Shown in pieces: positions 53,399 to 63,237 of a stretch of DNA of 64,000 bases (position 1 is the first letter of the stretch; each line of letters opens with the position of its first letter). The translations under genes and the position numbers were made by a program. The notes under the pieces were generated by a model that saw nothing but the letters and a program-made list of their open reading frames with translations, was not told the DNA's origin and made no database searches. The DNA is from JACMLX01 sp031374935. Its GTDB lineage: Bacteria; Gemmatimonadota; Gemmatimonadetes; Gemmatimonadales; Gemmatimonadaceae. Where the stretch lies: the NCBI GenBank assembly GCA_031374935.1, contig JANMHB010000179.1, positions 30,127 through 94,126 of the forward strand, read 5' to 3'.

Positions 53399-55563
53399 GC
53401 CGTCGGCGGATCATCAGGGAAGTCGCCGCCGATGATGGCGGGCGCGTAGTACTCGTTGGTGTACTGCTGCACCATGCGTGCGGCGGTGAAGGACCGACCC
53501 GCCTGGCGGATGCTGTGCTTCATGGTGGCGAGCCACTTGGCCGGCACCGCTTCGCGGTGGGACCGGTCGTAAAACCTCGGCACCACCTCGCGCTCGAGCA
53601 GCTCGTACACGTTGTTGGCCGCGGCAGCATCCTCGTCGGCGGTCTTCGGCGCAGTGACCGACCACCCGTTCGTACCGTCGTAGCCTTCGGCCCACCAGCC
53701 GTCCACGGTGCTGAGCTGCGGCACGCCGTTGAGGGCGGCCTTCATGCCGCTGGTGCCCGAGGCTTCGAGCGGCGGGCGGGGCAGGTTCATCCACATGTCC
53801 ACGCCCTGCACCAGCAGGTGCGCAATGTGCATGTCGTAGTCCTCGATGAACGCCACGCGCCCCTCGAAGCGCGGATCGCGCGTGAACTGATAGACGCGCT
53901 GCAGCACCGTCTTGCCCGGGACGTCGGCGGGGTGCGCCTTGCCGGCGAACACCAGCTGCACCGGCGCATTCGGATTGGTGAGGATCTTGCGCAAGCGTTC
54001 CGGATCGTGGAACAGCAGGTCGGCGCGCTTGTAGGTTGCAAACCGGCGCGCGAAGCCGATCATCAGGCTCGAACGATCGAGCAGGGTACCGGCGCCCACG
54101 ATCTGCGTCGCTTCCTTGTGCCCGCGCGCAAAACTGCGCCGAGCCATCTCCATGATCCGGTCAACGAGGACGTCCTTCAGCTCGCAGTGCGCCGCCCAGA
54201 GATCGGCATCCGGCACCTTCATGATGCGGTTCCAGGTATCCGGATTGTCGAGCGTGAAGCCCCAGTCGCGGCCCAGGTGGTTGTCGAGCGTGCTCATGAT
54301 GGGATTGGCCATCCAGGTGGCCAGATGCACGCCGTTGGTGACGTGGCCCACCGGCACCTGATTCACGGCCCGGTTCGGCCACATCGGGTGCAGCAGTTCG
54401 CGCGAGACTTCGCCGTGCAGCTTGGCCACACCGGTGACCTTCGATGCAAAGCGCACCGCACACGCGGTCATGTGGAACTGTTCCTTCCCGTAGTGCGGAT
54501 GCAGGCCAAAGTTGAAGAACGCATCGGAATCGATCCCGAGCTCCTTCCAGACGGGGCCGAGCACCGATTCCACGGCCGGCCGCTGGAACACGTCATGGCC
54601 GGCCGGCACCGGGGTGTGTGTCGTGAACACGGAGGCGCGGCGCACCGTGGTGATGGCGGCGGGCATCTCGACGCCCATCGCGCGCAATTCGCGCAGCCGC
54701 TCGATGAACATGAAGCTCGCGTGGCCTTCATTCGCGTGCCAGACGTCCGGTTCCATCTTGAGCGCCCGCAGGATGCGCACACCACCAACGCCCAGCAGCC
54801 ACTCCTGGCGCAACCGAAGATCAACGCCGCCCGCGTAGAGTCGGCTGAGCAATTCGCGGTCTTCCGGGCGATTGGCCGGCAAGTCGGTGTCGAGCAGCAG
54901 CAGCGGCACGCGACCGACCATCAATCGCCACGCGCGCACCAGCACTTCGTGGCCGGCCACCGTCACCGACACGGTGAGCTCTGACCCGTCGGCATTCAGC
55001 ACCGGGGTGATCGGGGTGCTCGCCAGGTCGAACGAGTCGTCCATGTTCTCCTGCCAGCCGTCGACATTGATCCGCTGGTCGAAGTACCCGTGCCGGTACA
55101 GCAGGCCGATGCCCACCAGCGGCAGGCCGAGATCGGACGCCGTCTTGCAGTGATCCCCGGCCAGCACGCCAAGGCCACCCGAGTAGATCGGCACTGAGGA
55201 GTGCAGGCCGAATTCCGCGCAAAAGTAGGCGATCTTCGACTCGGTCAGCTCCGGATACGTCTTCGCGAACCACGTACCGTCGGACTGCGACTCGGTGCGC
55301 GACCAGTGCATCGCCTCGTCGTACTGCGCCCGGAACGCGGGCGTGTCGGCGCACACCTGCAGCCGCTCCGGCGAGACGCGCTGAAGGAAGGTGACGGGAT
55401 TGTGGCGAGTGGCCAGCCACAGACGGTCGTCGATGGCGGCGAACAGGGCGCGCGCTTCACGATTCCAGCTCCACGAGAGATTGCTCGCGAGCTCTTGCAG
55501 GCCGGCGATCCGGCTCGGTATTGGATTAGTCACGTCAGCTAAACTAGGGCGATCTGGGGTCAT
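53395..55563 (-). CDS. glgP: Alpha-glucan phosphorylase (GT35, short type with DUF3417)
   Basis: 722 aa. It degrades alpha-1,4-glucans to glucose-1-phosphate with PLP. The N-terminal DUF3417 segment (LQELASNLSWSWNREARALF, LWLATRHNPVTFLQ) is followed by AEFGLHSSVPIYSGGLGVLA GD and the PLP attachment block EASGTSGMKAALNG, with Lys608. The length matches the compact phosphorylases lacking the long insertions of GlgP from enterics. It is first in a two-gene minus-strand operon, divergent from glgA with 230 bp between, so the two arms may share a control region. Confidence 0.95.
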   Translation of the reverse strand: MTPDRPSLADVTNPIPSRIAGLQELASNLSWSWNREARALFAAIDDRLWLATRHNPVTFLQRVSPERLQVCADTPAFRAQYDEAMHWSRTESQSDGTWFAKTYPELTESKIAYFCAEFGLHSSVPIYSGGLGVLAGDHCKTASDLGLPLVGIGLLYRHGYFDQRINVDGWQENMDDSFDLASTPITPVLNADGSELTVSVTVAGHEVLVRAWRLMVGRVPLLLLDTDLPANRPEDRELLSRLYAGGVDLRLRQEWLLGVGGVRILRALKMEPDVWHANEGHASFMFIERLRELRAMGVEMPAAITTVRRASVFTTHTPVPAGHDVFQRPAVESVLGPVWKELGIDSDAFFNFGLHPHYGKEQFHMTACAVRFASKVTGVAKLHGEVSRELLHPMWPNRAVNQVPVGHVTNGVHLATWMANPIMSTLDNHLGRDWGFTLDNPDTWNRIMKVPDADLWAAHCELKDVLVDRIMEMARRSFARGHKEATQIVGAGTLLDRSSLMIGFARRFATYKRADLLFHDPERLRKILTNPNAPVQLVFAGKAHPADVPGKTVLQRVYQFTRDPRFEGRVAFIEDYDMHIAHLLVQGVDMWMNLPRPPLEASGTSGMKAALNGVPQLSTVDGWWAEGYDGTNGWSVTAPKTADEDAAAANNVYELLEREVVPRFYDRSHREAVPAKWLATMKHSIRQAGRSFTAARMVQQYTNEYYAPAIIGGDFPDDPPTA

Positions 55564-55793
55564 GGGGCAGTTGTCGCTGAAGACGCGCGGCGGCGGATTT
55601 CGTCCCGCGGCAGGCGCCTACTGGAATTACCGCGGCTGGCTGCGCACCTTGCGCGGGCGGCGTCGGGACCTTCTCCGGCACTGTCGGCATGCTGGCGGAC
55701 TCGCCGCTGCCGGATTCCTGCGGTTCCCCCCGATCCGCCCCGAGCTGTGCCATCGCGGCGTCATGTGACTGCTGCGCGGACTACGACCAAGCC

Positions 55794-57599
55794 ATGCCCT
55801 CCCGGATACCGAAGCCTTCGGCGAAGCCCGCCGCGCCACCTCCCGCGAAGCCAGCCGCCCAACCCGCAGTCAAAACGACGCCAAAGTCTGCAACCCGGCC
55901 GTCCGCGACATCGCAGGCGGTGCCCGTCGGCGGATCGACTGCGGCATCTGCCGTGAAGCCGGTCGCCACGCCTGCGCCCAACGTGGTTTCAAAGCCCGCT
56001 GCGAAACCGTCGCGCGCGCCGAAGCCCGCGCGCGTGGCAAAGGAAAAGCCGCCCCGCGCGGTACGTGGCCCGGATGGACGCTTCCTGAAACGGAATGCGC
56101 CCGAGCCGCTGCAGTCCGGTGACCGGCGCACGGTTTCTGTGGTGCACCTGACAGTAGAGCTCGCTCCAATTGCACGCACTGGAGGCCTTGGCGAAGTCGT
56201 CAGCAGTCTCGCTGCGTATCAGGCTGCGGCCGGCGAGCGCGTCGCGATCCTGATGCCACTCTACCGTCAGATTCGCGAGCAATTCCCGAATCTCGAGCCC
56301 GTTGGCGCGCCCTTCACGGTCGGCGTGGCCTATCGGAGCCACGGCGCGCAACTCTACCGTCTGCCGCTCGAGGCCGCTTCGGAGGTCATCGCGATGCGCG
56401 GGGATGTGCCACCGCCCGCCGTCTACTTCATCGACAACCGCGACTTCTTCGATCGGTCGGGCATCTACGGAGACGAAAACGGTCCGTACGGCGACACAGC
56501 CCGCCGGTATGCCTTCTTCTGTGCCGCCGCCCTCCAGGTGCTTCCGCAGATTGCCAGTGCGCCGGTGCTCCTCCACGCGCATGACTGGCACACCTGTCTC
56601 GCGCTGGCCTACCTGCGGAGCTGGTACGCGGACAGTCCGTATCACCGTGACGTCCGGACGGTCCTGACGGTCCACAACGCCGGGTTCCAGGGCCACTTTC
56701 CGCCGGACACGATGAGCGACGTCGGCCTGCCGGCGTCACTCTACAATTTCGCCCAGTTCGAGTGGTACGGGCGAATGAACCTGCTCAAGGGCGGCATCGC
56801 CTTTGCCGACGCGGTGACGACGGTCAGCATGACTCACGCCGACGAGCTGCGGACGGCGGCGGGCGGCTTCGGTCTCCACGAGAACTTCGTGCTGAAGGGC
56901 GACCGTTTCGTCGGCATCCTCAATGGCATTGACCAGACCCGCTGGGACCCGATGCGCGACGGCGACATTCCGGCCACCTACTCCCGGGAAGACATCGGCA
57001 ACAAGGCGATCTGCAAACAGGAGCTGCAGCGCGAGCTCGGGTTGACCGTGCTGCCGGATGTGCCGGTCTTCGTGATGACGGCCCGCCTCGTCCAGCAGAA
57101 GGGGCTGGACCTGATTCTCGACAATCCCTGGATCTTCAAGATCGACGCGCAGTGGGTCTTCCTCGGCAACGGTGACCGGCGTTTTGTCGACGGTCTCCGC
57201 GCGATCGCGGCGCGCCACCCGGACCGGGTATTGCTCGAAACCCGCTTCTCCGATGCTCGCGAGCATCGGCTGATGGCCGGTGGGGACGTCCTGCTGATGC
57301 CCTGCCAGTACGAGCCCTGTGGACTGACGCAGATGCGCGCACAGCGCTACGGTACCGTACCACTGGTCCGTCGGGTCGGTGGTCTGGCGGACACCGTGCA
57401 CGACGGTGTCACCGGGTTTGTCTTCAACGAGTTCACCGCGTCGGCGTTTACCGAGGCGATCGCGCGCACGATCGTCGCGTTCCGTGACCGCGATCAGTGG
57501 TTCCGGATGATGCGCGACGCCATGGCGCGCGACTTTGGCTGGGAGCGCTCGGAAGAGCGTTATCGCGATCTGTATCGGACCGTCCTCTCTGCTCGCTGA
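55794..57599 (+). CDS. glgA: Glycogen synthase (GT5) with a 110-residue Ala/Pro/Lys tail
   Basis: 601 aa. GT5 enzyme that extends alpha-1,4-glucan from ADP- or UDP-glucose. The catalytic core begins at about residue 111 (VSVVHLTVELAPIARTGGLG), with HAHDWHTCLALAYLRSWY and the C-terminal MPCQYEPCGLTQMRAQRYGT. The usual Lys of the N-terminal KxGGL motif is Arg128 here (RTGGL). Residues 1-110 are low complexity (KPAAPPPAKPAAQP; KPSRAPKPARVAKEKPPRAV), resembling histone H1-like or disordered basic tails; this is unusual for GlgA. ATG 55794 is chosen over 55689, whose extension lacks any family match. First gene of the seven-gene operon. Confidence 0.94.
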   Translation: MPSRIPKPSAKPAAPPPAKPAAQPAVKTTPKSATRPSATSQAVPVGGSTAASAVKPVATPAPNVVSKPAAKPSRAPKPARVAKEKPPRAVRGPDGRFLKRNAPEPLQSGDRRTVSVVHLTVELAPIARTGGLGEVVSSLAAYQAAAGERVAILMPLYRQIREQFPNLEPVGAPFTVGVAYRSHGAQLYRLPLEAASEVIAMRGDVPPPAVYFIDNRDFFDRSGIYGDENGPYGDTARRYAFFCAAALQVLPQIASAPVLLHAHDWHTCLALAYLRSWYADSPYHRDVRTVLTVHNAGFQGHFPPDTMSDVGLPASLYNFAQFEWYGRMNLLKGGIAFADAVTTVSMTHADELRTAAGGFGLHENFVLKGDRFVGILNGIDQTRWDPMRDGDIPATYSREDIGNKAICKQELQRELGLTVLPDVPVFVMTARLVQQKGLDLILDNPWIFKIDAQWVFLGNGDRRFVDGLRAIAARHPDRVLLETRFSDAREHRLMAGGDVLLMPCQYEPCGLTQMRAQRYGTVPLVRRVGGLADTVHDGVTGFVFNEFTASAFTEAIARTIVAFRDRDQWFRMMRDAMARDFGWERSEERYRDLYRTVLSAR

Positions 57600-57605
57600 C
57601 ACTCC

Positions 57606-59201
57606 ATGGATTTCGTCCTTCAGCTGCACTCGCACCTGCCATGGGTTCTCAACCATGGAGACTGGCCGCATGGAAGCGACTGGTTGTCCGAGGCGACCCT
57701 TGAGACCTACCTGCCGCTGATCGAGAAGATGCGGTGGCTCGAGCAGGACAACGTGTGGGCGCCGCTGACCCTCGGCATCACACCGATCCTCGCCAATCAG
57801 CTCGCGCATCCGACCTTTCCGGCCATCTTCGAGAAGTGGGTGGCGCAGAAGCTCGAGAGCTACGAGGTCGAGGGCAAAGCGTTCGCGGAGCGTGGCGACG
57901 CCGGACTGAGTCACGTGTGCGGCGTGCACGCGGCGACGATGACGAAGTATCGCGATTTGTATCGGTCGCTGGACGGCAATATCCTCGGCGAGTTCAGGCG
58001 GTTCGCCGACAGCGGACGGATCGAGATCACCGGGTCGGCGGCCACGCACGGCTTTCTGCCGCTGCTCGGTCGCGACGAGAGCATCAGGTTCCAGCTCCAG
58101 CTGGGACGTCGCGAGCACGAGCGGCTGTTCGGGCGGACGCCGGTCGGGTGCTGGCTGCCGGAGTGTGCCTATCGGCCCGGTGGCTGGTGGGAGCCGCTCT
58201 CGCGCGCCCCGAATCGCGGGATGCGGCATGGCATTGAGCATGAGGTACGGGCTGCCGGTTTCCAGTTCGTGACGCTCGATGCTCCCCTGGTGCAGGGTCG
58301 GAACAAGGAACGGACGGCGTACCGCGCATACCGCATCAAGCAGGAGAATGGCGAAGCGCATGTCGCGGCGTTGGCGCGAGACCAGCGCACGGCCGCACAG
58401 ATCTGGAGTGCGGACGGCGGCTATCCTGGTGACGGTGCCTATCTCGAGTTTCACAAGACGCACCACAACGGTGGCCTGAAACTCTGGCGCATCACCGGGC
58501 GCACGGTGGATCTGGGCCAGAAGCACCCGTACTGGCCGGAGGTGGCGCAGAGCAAGCTTGAGGAACATGCGCGACACTTCTCGACGCTGCTGAATGCGAT
58601 TGCGCGCGAGCAGCATCCGTTCGGGACGTCGCTGATCATGGCGCCGTTCGATACCGAGTTGTTCGGGCACTGGTGGTACGAAGGCCCCGAGTTTCTCAAC
58701 AAGCTATATCGCGAACTGCAGCATTCACACCTGCTGCGACCCGTCACGGCGTCGCAGCATCTGAAAGACAATCCGAACGCACCGGCGATTCCGGTTGAAC
58801 CGGGGTCGTGGGGGGCGCACGCTGACTGGTCGACCTGGGTCGGCCCGAAGGTTGCGCACACCTGGCGTCGGCTCTGGCCGCTCGAAAACGCATTCTGGGA
58901 AATCGCTGATCGCGCCCTCGTCGATCCACTCGCGCACACGTCGCTGGAACAGGCCGCGCGGACGCTCCTGCTCGCACAATCGAGCGACTGGCAGTTCATC
59001 ATCACGATGGCCGAAGCGGCCGACTACGCCGACCATCGGTTCCACGCGCACTGCTCCGATCTCGAGCAGTTGCTGGCGAAGATGCACGCCGGCTTTGCCA
59101 GCGGCGATTTCGCTGATGCGCACGCCTTTGCGTCGGAGCTGAAGACGCGCGATGACTGTTTCCCGGAGATCTTGCCGGCGCTGCGGGCGGCGCTCTCGTG
59201 A
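57606..59201 (+). CDS. GH57 1,4-alpha-glucan branching enzyme (DUF1957)
   Basis: 531 aa. It introduces alpha-1,6 branches into glycogen. The N-terminal barrel starts FVLQLHSHLPWVLNHG; the nucleophile is Glu186 in CWLPECAYRPGGW and the acid/base Asp349 in APFDTELFGHWW, with spacing very close to characterised GH57 branching enzymes. A C-terminal helical DUF1957 domain follows (LLLAQSSDWQFIITM). It starts 6 nt after glgA and ends overlapping the next gene by 4 nt (GTGA). Confidence 0.94.
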   Translation: MDFVLQLHSHLPWVLNHGDWPHGSDWLSEATLETYLPLIEKMRWLEQDNVWAPLTLGITPILANQLAHPTFPAIFEKWVAQKLESYEVEGKAFAERGDAGLSHVCGVHAATMTKYRDLYRSLDGNILGEFRRFADSGRIEITGSAATHGFLPLLGRDESIRFQLQLGRREHERLFGRTPVGCWLPECAYRPGGWWEPLSRAPNRGMRHGIEHEVRAAGFQFVTLDAPLVQGRNKERTAYRAYRIKQENGEAHVAALARDQRTAAQIWSADGGYPGDGAYLEFHKTHHNGGLKLWRITGRTVDLGQKHPYWPEVAQSKLEEHARHFSTLLNAIAREQHPFGTSLIMAPFDTELFGHWWYEGPEFLNKLYRELQHSHLLRPVTASQHLKDNPNAPAIPVEPGSWGAHADWSTWVGPKVAHTWRRLWPLENAFWEIADRALVDPLAHTSLEQAARTLLLAQSSDWQFIITMAEAADYADHRFHAHCSDLEQLLAKMHAGFASGDFADAHAFASELKTRDDCFPEILPALRAALS

Positions 59202-60418
59202 TTCCAGTCATCTTCGTCGCGCCGCGGCTCTCGGAGAATGCGTCGCGCATGGTCGAGGCGATCGGGGCGCTGCCCGGTGTGCAGCTTGGGGTGATCAGCA
59301 CCGATTGGGTTGAGCAGGCCGCACCAGAGACGCGGGCCGTGATCGCCCAGCACTGGCGAGTGGAAGATGTGCTCGATGTGGCGCAGCTGCGGCCGGCGGT
59401 CGAACAGGTCGCTCAACGGATCGGTGGCGTCGCGAGGCTCTTCGGCGCCTACGAACAGTTACAGGTGCCACTCGCCGAGGTGCGCGAAGCCATGGGCATC
59501 CCGGGACTACCGGTGGCGGCGGCGCTCAATTTCCGCGACAAGACCCGGATGAAGGATGTGCTGCGCGCGCATCATCTCCCGTGCGCGCGGCATGCACAGG
59601 TCGAGTCGTACGTCGACACCATCGCGTTTGCCGAACGGGTCGGGTTTCCGCTGGTCCTCAAGCCGGTGGCCGGGGCTGGCGCCATCTCGACCTATCGTGT
59701 TGACGATGCCACGGCGCTTGGAGAGGCGCTCGAGATGACGCGGCCGTCCGCGGCATCGCCACTGATGGTCGAGGAATTCATCACCGGCACGGAACACTCC
59801 TTCGAGACGATCTCGATCGACGGTCGCGCGGTCTGGCATTCGCTCACGCACTATCATCCGACGCCGCTGGAAGTGCTGCGAAACCCGTGGATTCAGTGGG
59901 TGGTGGTGTTGCCGCGTGAAGTCGACCACCCGATGTTCGACGACATCAAGGACGCGGCGGTGCAGGCCCTGAATGCCCTCGGGCAGACCACCGGACTGAC
60001 ACATATGGAGTGGTTTCGCCGCGCAGACGGCAGCGTCGCCATCTCTGAAGTGGCGGCACGGCCGCCCGGGGCGCAGATCACCACGCTCATCAGCCGTGCG
60101 ACCGACAGCGATATCGTCAGCGCCTGGGCGAACCTGATGGTGTATGGCACGTTCACGGTTCCGGAACGGAAGTACGCGGTCGCTGCCGCATTCCTTCGCG
60201 GGCAGGGGCGCGGCCTCGTGCGGCATGTCCATGGCCTTGACCGCGTGCAGGCTGAACTCGGGCATCTCGTCTGCGATGTGAAGGTGCCGCAGATCGGGCA
60301 GGCCCCAGCGGCAACCTATGAAGGCGATGGCTACATCATTCTTCGGCACCCGGAGACGGCCGTGGTGGATCGCGCGATCCGCCGAGTGGTCGAGCTGGTG
60401 CATGTGGAACTGGGGTGA
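59198..60418 (+). CDS. ATP-grasp ligase, paralog 1
   Basis: 406 aa, GTG start overlapping the branching enzyme stop. A pre-ATP-grasp region (MIPVIFVAPRLSENASRMVE) is followed by the ATP-grasp core: FRDKTRMKDVLRAHHLP, FPLVLKPVAGAGAISTYRV, MVEEFITGTEHSFETIS, and the Mg-binding VAISEVAARPPGAQ. This is a carboxylate-amine/thiol ligase fold (RimK/carbamoyl-phosphate-synthase superfamily). Substrate unknown. It is clearly paralogous to the next gene (THMEWFRRADG vs THMEWYRKSDG). Its position in a glycogen operon is unusual. Confidence 0.92.
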   Translation: MIPVIFVAPRLSENASRMVEAIGALPGVQLGVISTDWVEQAAPETRAVIAQHWRVEDVLDVAQLRPAVEQVAQRIGGVARLFGAYEQLQVPLAEVREAMGIPGLPVAAALNFRDKTRMKDVLRAHHLPCARHAQVESYVDTIAFAERVGFPLVLKPVAGAGAISTYRVDDATALGEALEMTRPSAASPLMVEEFITGTEHSFETISIDGRAVWHSLTHYHPTPLEVLRNPWIQWVVVLPREVDHPMFDDIKDAAVQALNALGQTTGLTHMEWFRRADGSVAISEVAARPPGAQITTLISRATDSDIVSAWANLMVYGTFTVPERKYAVAAAFLRGQGRGLVRHVHGLDRVQAELGHLVCDVKVPQIGQAPAATYEGDGYIILRHPETAVVDRAIRRVVELVHVELG

Positions 60419-60461
60419 CGGTGTGGGACTCACGGTGAAACGCTTCTGCGAGGAAGGCTGA

Positions 60462-61679
60462 ATGGACGTCTTGATGATTGCACCGGGGTATCCCGATGAA
60501 ATGCCGCTGTTCTGTCGCGGGCTCTCGACGCATGGCGCGCGCGTCTTCGGCATCAGTGATGTGCCGGTCGGCAACCTCCCCGAGATGACCCGGCAGCACC
60601 TGTCAGGCTATCTCCAGACGTCGATGCTCAATCAGGAAGACGCGGTGGTGGCGGAGGTGACGTCACAGTGGGCGGGCAAGACGTTCGACCGTGTGATCTG
60701 CCTCTGGGAGCCCGGGGTGGTGCTCGCGGCCCGGCTGCGCGCGGCCCTCGGCGTGCCGGGCCTGAGCGTCGAGGACGCGATCGCATTTCGCAACAAGGAC
60801 ATCATGAAGGCGCGCGTGGCGGCGGCTGGCATCCGGACGCCGCTGCATCGCGGTGCGACGAGCGCGGCGGAGGTGCGTGCGGCCGCAGAAGTCATCGGGT
60901 ACCCGCTGATCATCAAGCCGATCGATGGTGCGGGTTCGATGGATACGTTCCGGGTCGATGATGCGAAGGAGCTGGAAAACGTCCTCAAGCGCATGACGCA
61001 CATCGATCATGTGAACATCGAGGAGTTCATCGAGGCCGAGGAGTTCACGTTCGACACGGTCTGTGTGAATGGCGAAATGCAGTTCTTCAACGTGGGCTTC
61101 TATCGGCCGCGCCCCTTGATTGCGCGACAGGTGGAGTGGATCAGCCCGCAGACGCTGTGCCTCCGCGATGTCGGGAGCGAGTGGGTGTCGGGTGGCGTGA
61201 AGATGGGCGCCGAGGTGCTCAAGGCCATGAATCCCGGCAACGCCTTCACGCACATGGAGTGGTACCGCAAGTCGGATGGTGAAGTGGTGTTCGGCGAGAT
61301 CGCAGTGCGTCCGCCGGGAGCGCGAACGGTCGACGTGATGAATTACGTGTCCGACATCGATCTCTACATGGGATATGCCGAGGCGGAGCTGAAGGGGACG
61401 TTTTCGATCGATGTGAAGCGGAAGTACAACGCGATCAACATCTTCAAGCGCGCGCAGGGGCAGGGGACGATCCGGCGTATCACCGGTCTCGAGCAATTGA
61501 TGCAGCGCTTTGGTGAACACATTGTGAACGTTGATTTGCTGCCGGTTGGTGCCACCCGGCGTGACTGGATCCTGACGCTCATCTCCGATGGGTACGTCAC
61601 CGTGCGCCACCCCGACTTCGAACAAGCGTGCCTGATCGCGGATGCAATCGGCACTGATCTCCAACTCTACGCCTCGTAA
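60462..61679 (+). CDS. ATP-grasp ligase, paralog 2
   Basis: 405 aa, preceded by GAGGAAGG, a good Shine-Dalgarno. ATP-grasp features: FRNKDIMKARVAAAGIRTP, YPLIIKPIDGAGSMDTFRVD, NIEEFIEAEEFTFDTVCV and FGEIAVRPPGAR. No N-terminal fusion or other domain is present. It is related to the preceding gene over the whole length, so a duplication with specialisation is likely; both could act in sequence on one product. The stop is 2 nt from the first esterase. Confidence 0.92.
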   Translation: MDVLMIAPGYPDEMPLFCRGLSTHGARVFGISDVPVGNLPEMTRQHLSGYLQTSMLNQEDAVVAEVTSQWAGKTFDRVICLWEPGVVLAARLRAALGVPGLSVEDAIAFRNKDIMKARVAAAGIRTPLHRGATSAAEVRAAAEVIGYPLIIKPIDGAGSMDTFRVDDAKELENVLKRMTHIDHVNIEEFIEAEEFTFDTVCVNGEMQFFNVGFYRPRPLIARQVEWISPQTLCLRDVGSEWVSGGVKMGAEVLKAMNPGNAFTHMEWYRKSDGEVVFGEIAVRPPGARTVDVMNYVSDIDLYMGYAEAELKGTFSIDVKRKYNAINIFKRAQGQGTIRRITGLEQLMQRFGEHIVNVDLLPVGATRRDWILTLISDGYVTVRHPDFEQACLIADAIGTDLQLYAS

Positions 61680-61681
61680 GC

Positions 61682-62503
61682 ATGCCTCTTCGGTTGCGCC
61701 GACGCCTGCGTCGGTTGTTTCGCACCAGTGCACAGGTTGGACGGCACTTCGTCCTGACGGACATCCCTGGCCCGTCACCGGACCAGACGCGGACGGTGGT
61801 GGTCCATCTTCCCGGGGCGTACGATGAAGAGGTGCGGCGCTATCCCGTGATCTACATGCAGGATGGCCAGAACCTGTTCGATGACAGCACATCCTTTGCC
61901 GGCTCGTGGAGTCTGGGTGACGAACTCGTGTCCGCCTCGCGGCTCGGGGCCGACGCAATCATCGTCGGCATTCATCATGCCTCGGCGCATCGGGTGAACG
62001 AGTACAGCCCGTTCGTCGACGAACGGGTCGGCGGCGGTGATGCGGCAGCGTACGTGACGTGGGTCTGTGATGTGCTGCGACCGGCCATCAATGACCGCTT
62101 CCGGACATTGCCGGCGCGCGAGCAGACGGGGGTTGCGGGTTCGTCGATGGGCGGGTTGTTCGCGCTTTACGCCGTCTTCGCGCGCAGCGATGTCTTCGGG
62201 TTTGCGGCGGTGATGAGTCCCTCACTCTGGTTTGCGCGCGGCGCCATCCTCGACTGGGTGCACCAGCAGCCATTTGTCGACGCCCGGATCTACCTCGATG
62301 TCGGTGCGCGTGAGGGTGAGCGGACGCTGGCGAATGCCCGCCGGCTGCGCGACATGCTGGTTACCAAGGGATACCTGCCGGGCCAGCGCCTTCGATGGGT
62401 TGAGGATGCGAGTGGCGTGCACCACGAGAGCGCCTGGGGACGTCGGTTCCGCAAGGCGTTGCCCGCGTTGTTGACCGTGCCAAAGCCTGAACGGAGCAAC
62501 TGA
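61682..62503 (+). CDS. Esterase of the PF00756-type alpha/beta-hydrolase fold (1)
   Basis: 273 aa with a basic start (MPLRLRRRLRRLFR) but no signal peptide. YPVIYMQDGQNLFDD, nucleophile AGSSMGG, and a downstream Asp/His (RIYLDVGAREGERTL; SGVHHESAW) match Fes/EstD-like putative esterases. It probably hydrolyses or transfers an acyl group. Its stop overlaps the start of the second esterase (TGATG). Confidence 0.9.
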   Translation: MPLRLRRRLRRLFRTSAQVGRHFVLTDIPGPSPDQTRTVVVHLPGAYDEEVRRYPVIYMQDGQNLFDDSTSFAGSWSLGDELVSASRLGADAIIVGIHHASAHRVNEYSPFVDERVGGGDAAAYVTWVCDVLRPAINDRFRTLPAREQTGVAGSSMGGLFALYAVFARSDVFGFAAVMSPSLWFARGAILDWVHQQPFVDARIYLDVGAREGERTLANARRLRDMLVTKGYLPGQRLRWVEDASGVHHESAWGRRFRKALPALLTVPKPERSN

Positions 62504-63225
62504 TGCATCATGAATACAAGGCCTGGCGCAGCCCGGCGCTCAACGGCAAGGAGATGGGGCTGCACGTCTGGGGCCATGCCGGCGCGCGCATGATCGTCTT
62601 CCCGTCATCACTTGGCAGTCATCGGGAGTGGACCGACCGGAAGATGCACCACGTGTTGCGCGATCATCTTGCCAACGGCTGGCTGCAGATGTTCTCTGTC
62701 GACCATGTGCATCACGAGAGCTGGTATGACAAACAGCGGCACCCGGGCGCTCGCGCCTACCGGCACCTGCAGTACCATGCGTACATCAAGGACGAAGTCC
62801 TGCCCTTCATCTACCATCGGAATCAGACACCGTACACGATTGTCGCCGGCGCGTCGTTCGGCGCGTACCACGCCATGTCGTTCGGGCTGCGGTTTCCACA
62901 TCTGGTGAATCGGATTATCGGCCTCAGCGGGCTGTATGACATCAGCCGCCAGGCCTCGGGACACATGGACCACAATGTGTACGCTGCCAACCCGATGGCG
63001 TTCATGGCCAACGAGCACGACCACGGCCGTCTCGAGGCCATGCGCCGGATTGACATCATCATGGCGATCGGCCGGGACGATCCGAGCCGTCGCAACAATG
63101 AAGAGTTTTCCGCCATGCTCTGGGGCAAGGGGGTCGGCAATGCGCTCCGCCTCTGGGACGGGGGCGCACATGACTGGCCTTACTGGGAGAAGATGATTCG
63201 GATGTACATCGGCGGACACGACTAA
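62503..63225 (+). CDS. Esterase of the PF00756-type alpha/beta-hydrolase fold (2)
   Basis: 240 aa. Opening MHHEYKAWRSPALNGKEMGL; nucleophile elbow AGASFGAYHAM, Asp region RIDIIMAIGRDD, catalytic His in GGAHDWPYWEKM. It is closely similar in arrangement to the esterase at 43655-44413 and shorter than its neighbour. It begins one nt before the previous stop ends, so coupling is strong. Probably cytoplasmic, as no signal is visible. Confidence 0.9.
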   Translation: MHHEYKAWRSPALNGKEMGLHVWGHAGARMIVFPSSLGSHREWTDRKMHHVLRDHLANGWLQMFSVDHVHHESWYDKQRHPGARAYRHLQYHAYIKDEVLPFIYHRNQTPYTIVAGASFGAYHAMSFGLRFPHLVNRIIGLSGLYDISRQASGHMDHNVYAANPMAFMANEHDHGRLEAMRRIDIIMAIGRDDPSRRNNEEFSAMLWGKGVGNALRLWDGGAHDWPYWEKMIRMYIGGHD

Positions 63226-63237
63226 CCTGGAGCAGGC

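Noticed and set aside
56736..58670. 644-codon open frame antisense to glgA and the branching enzyme
   Set aside because: Spans two genes with clear catalytic motifs on the other strand; composition typical of antisense shadow.
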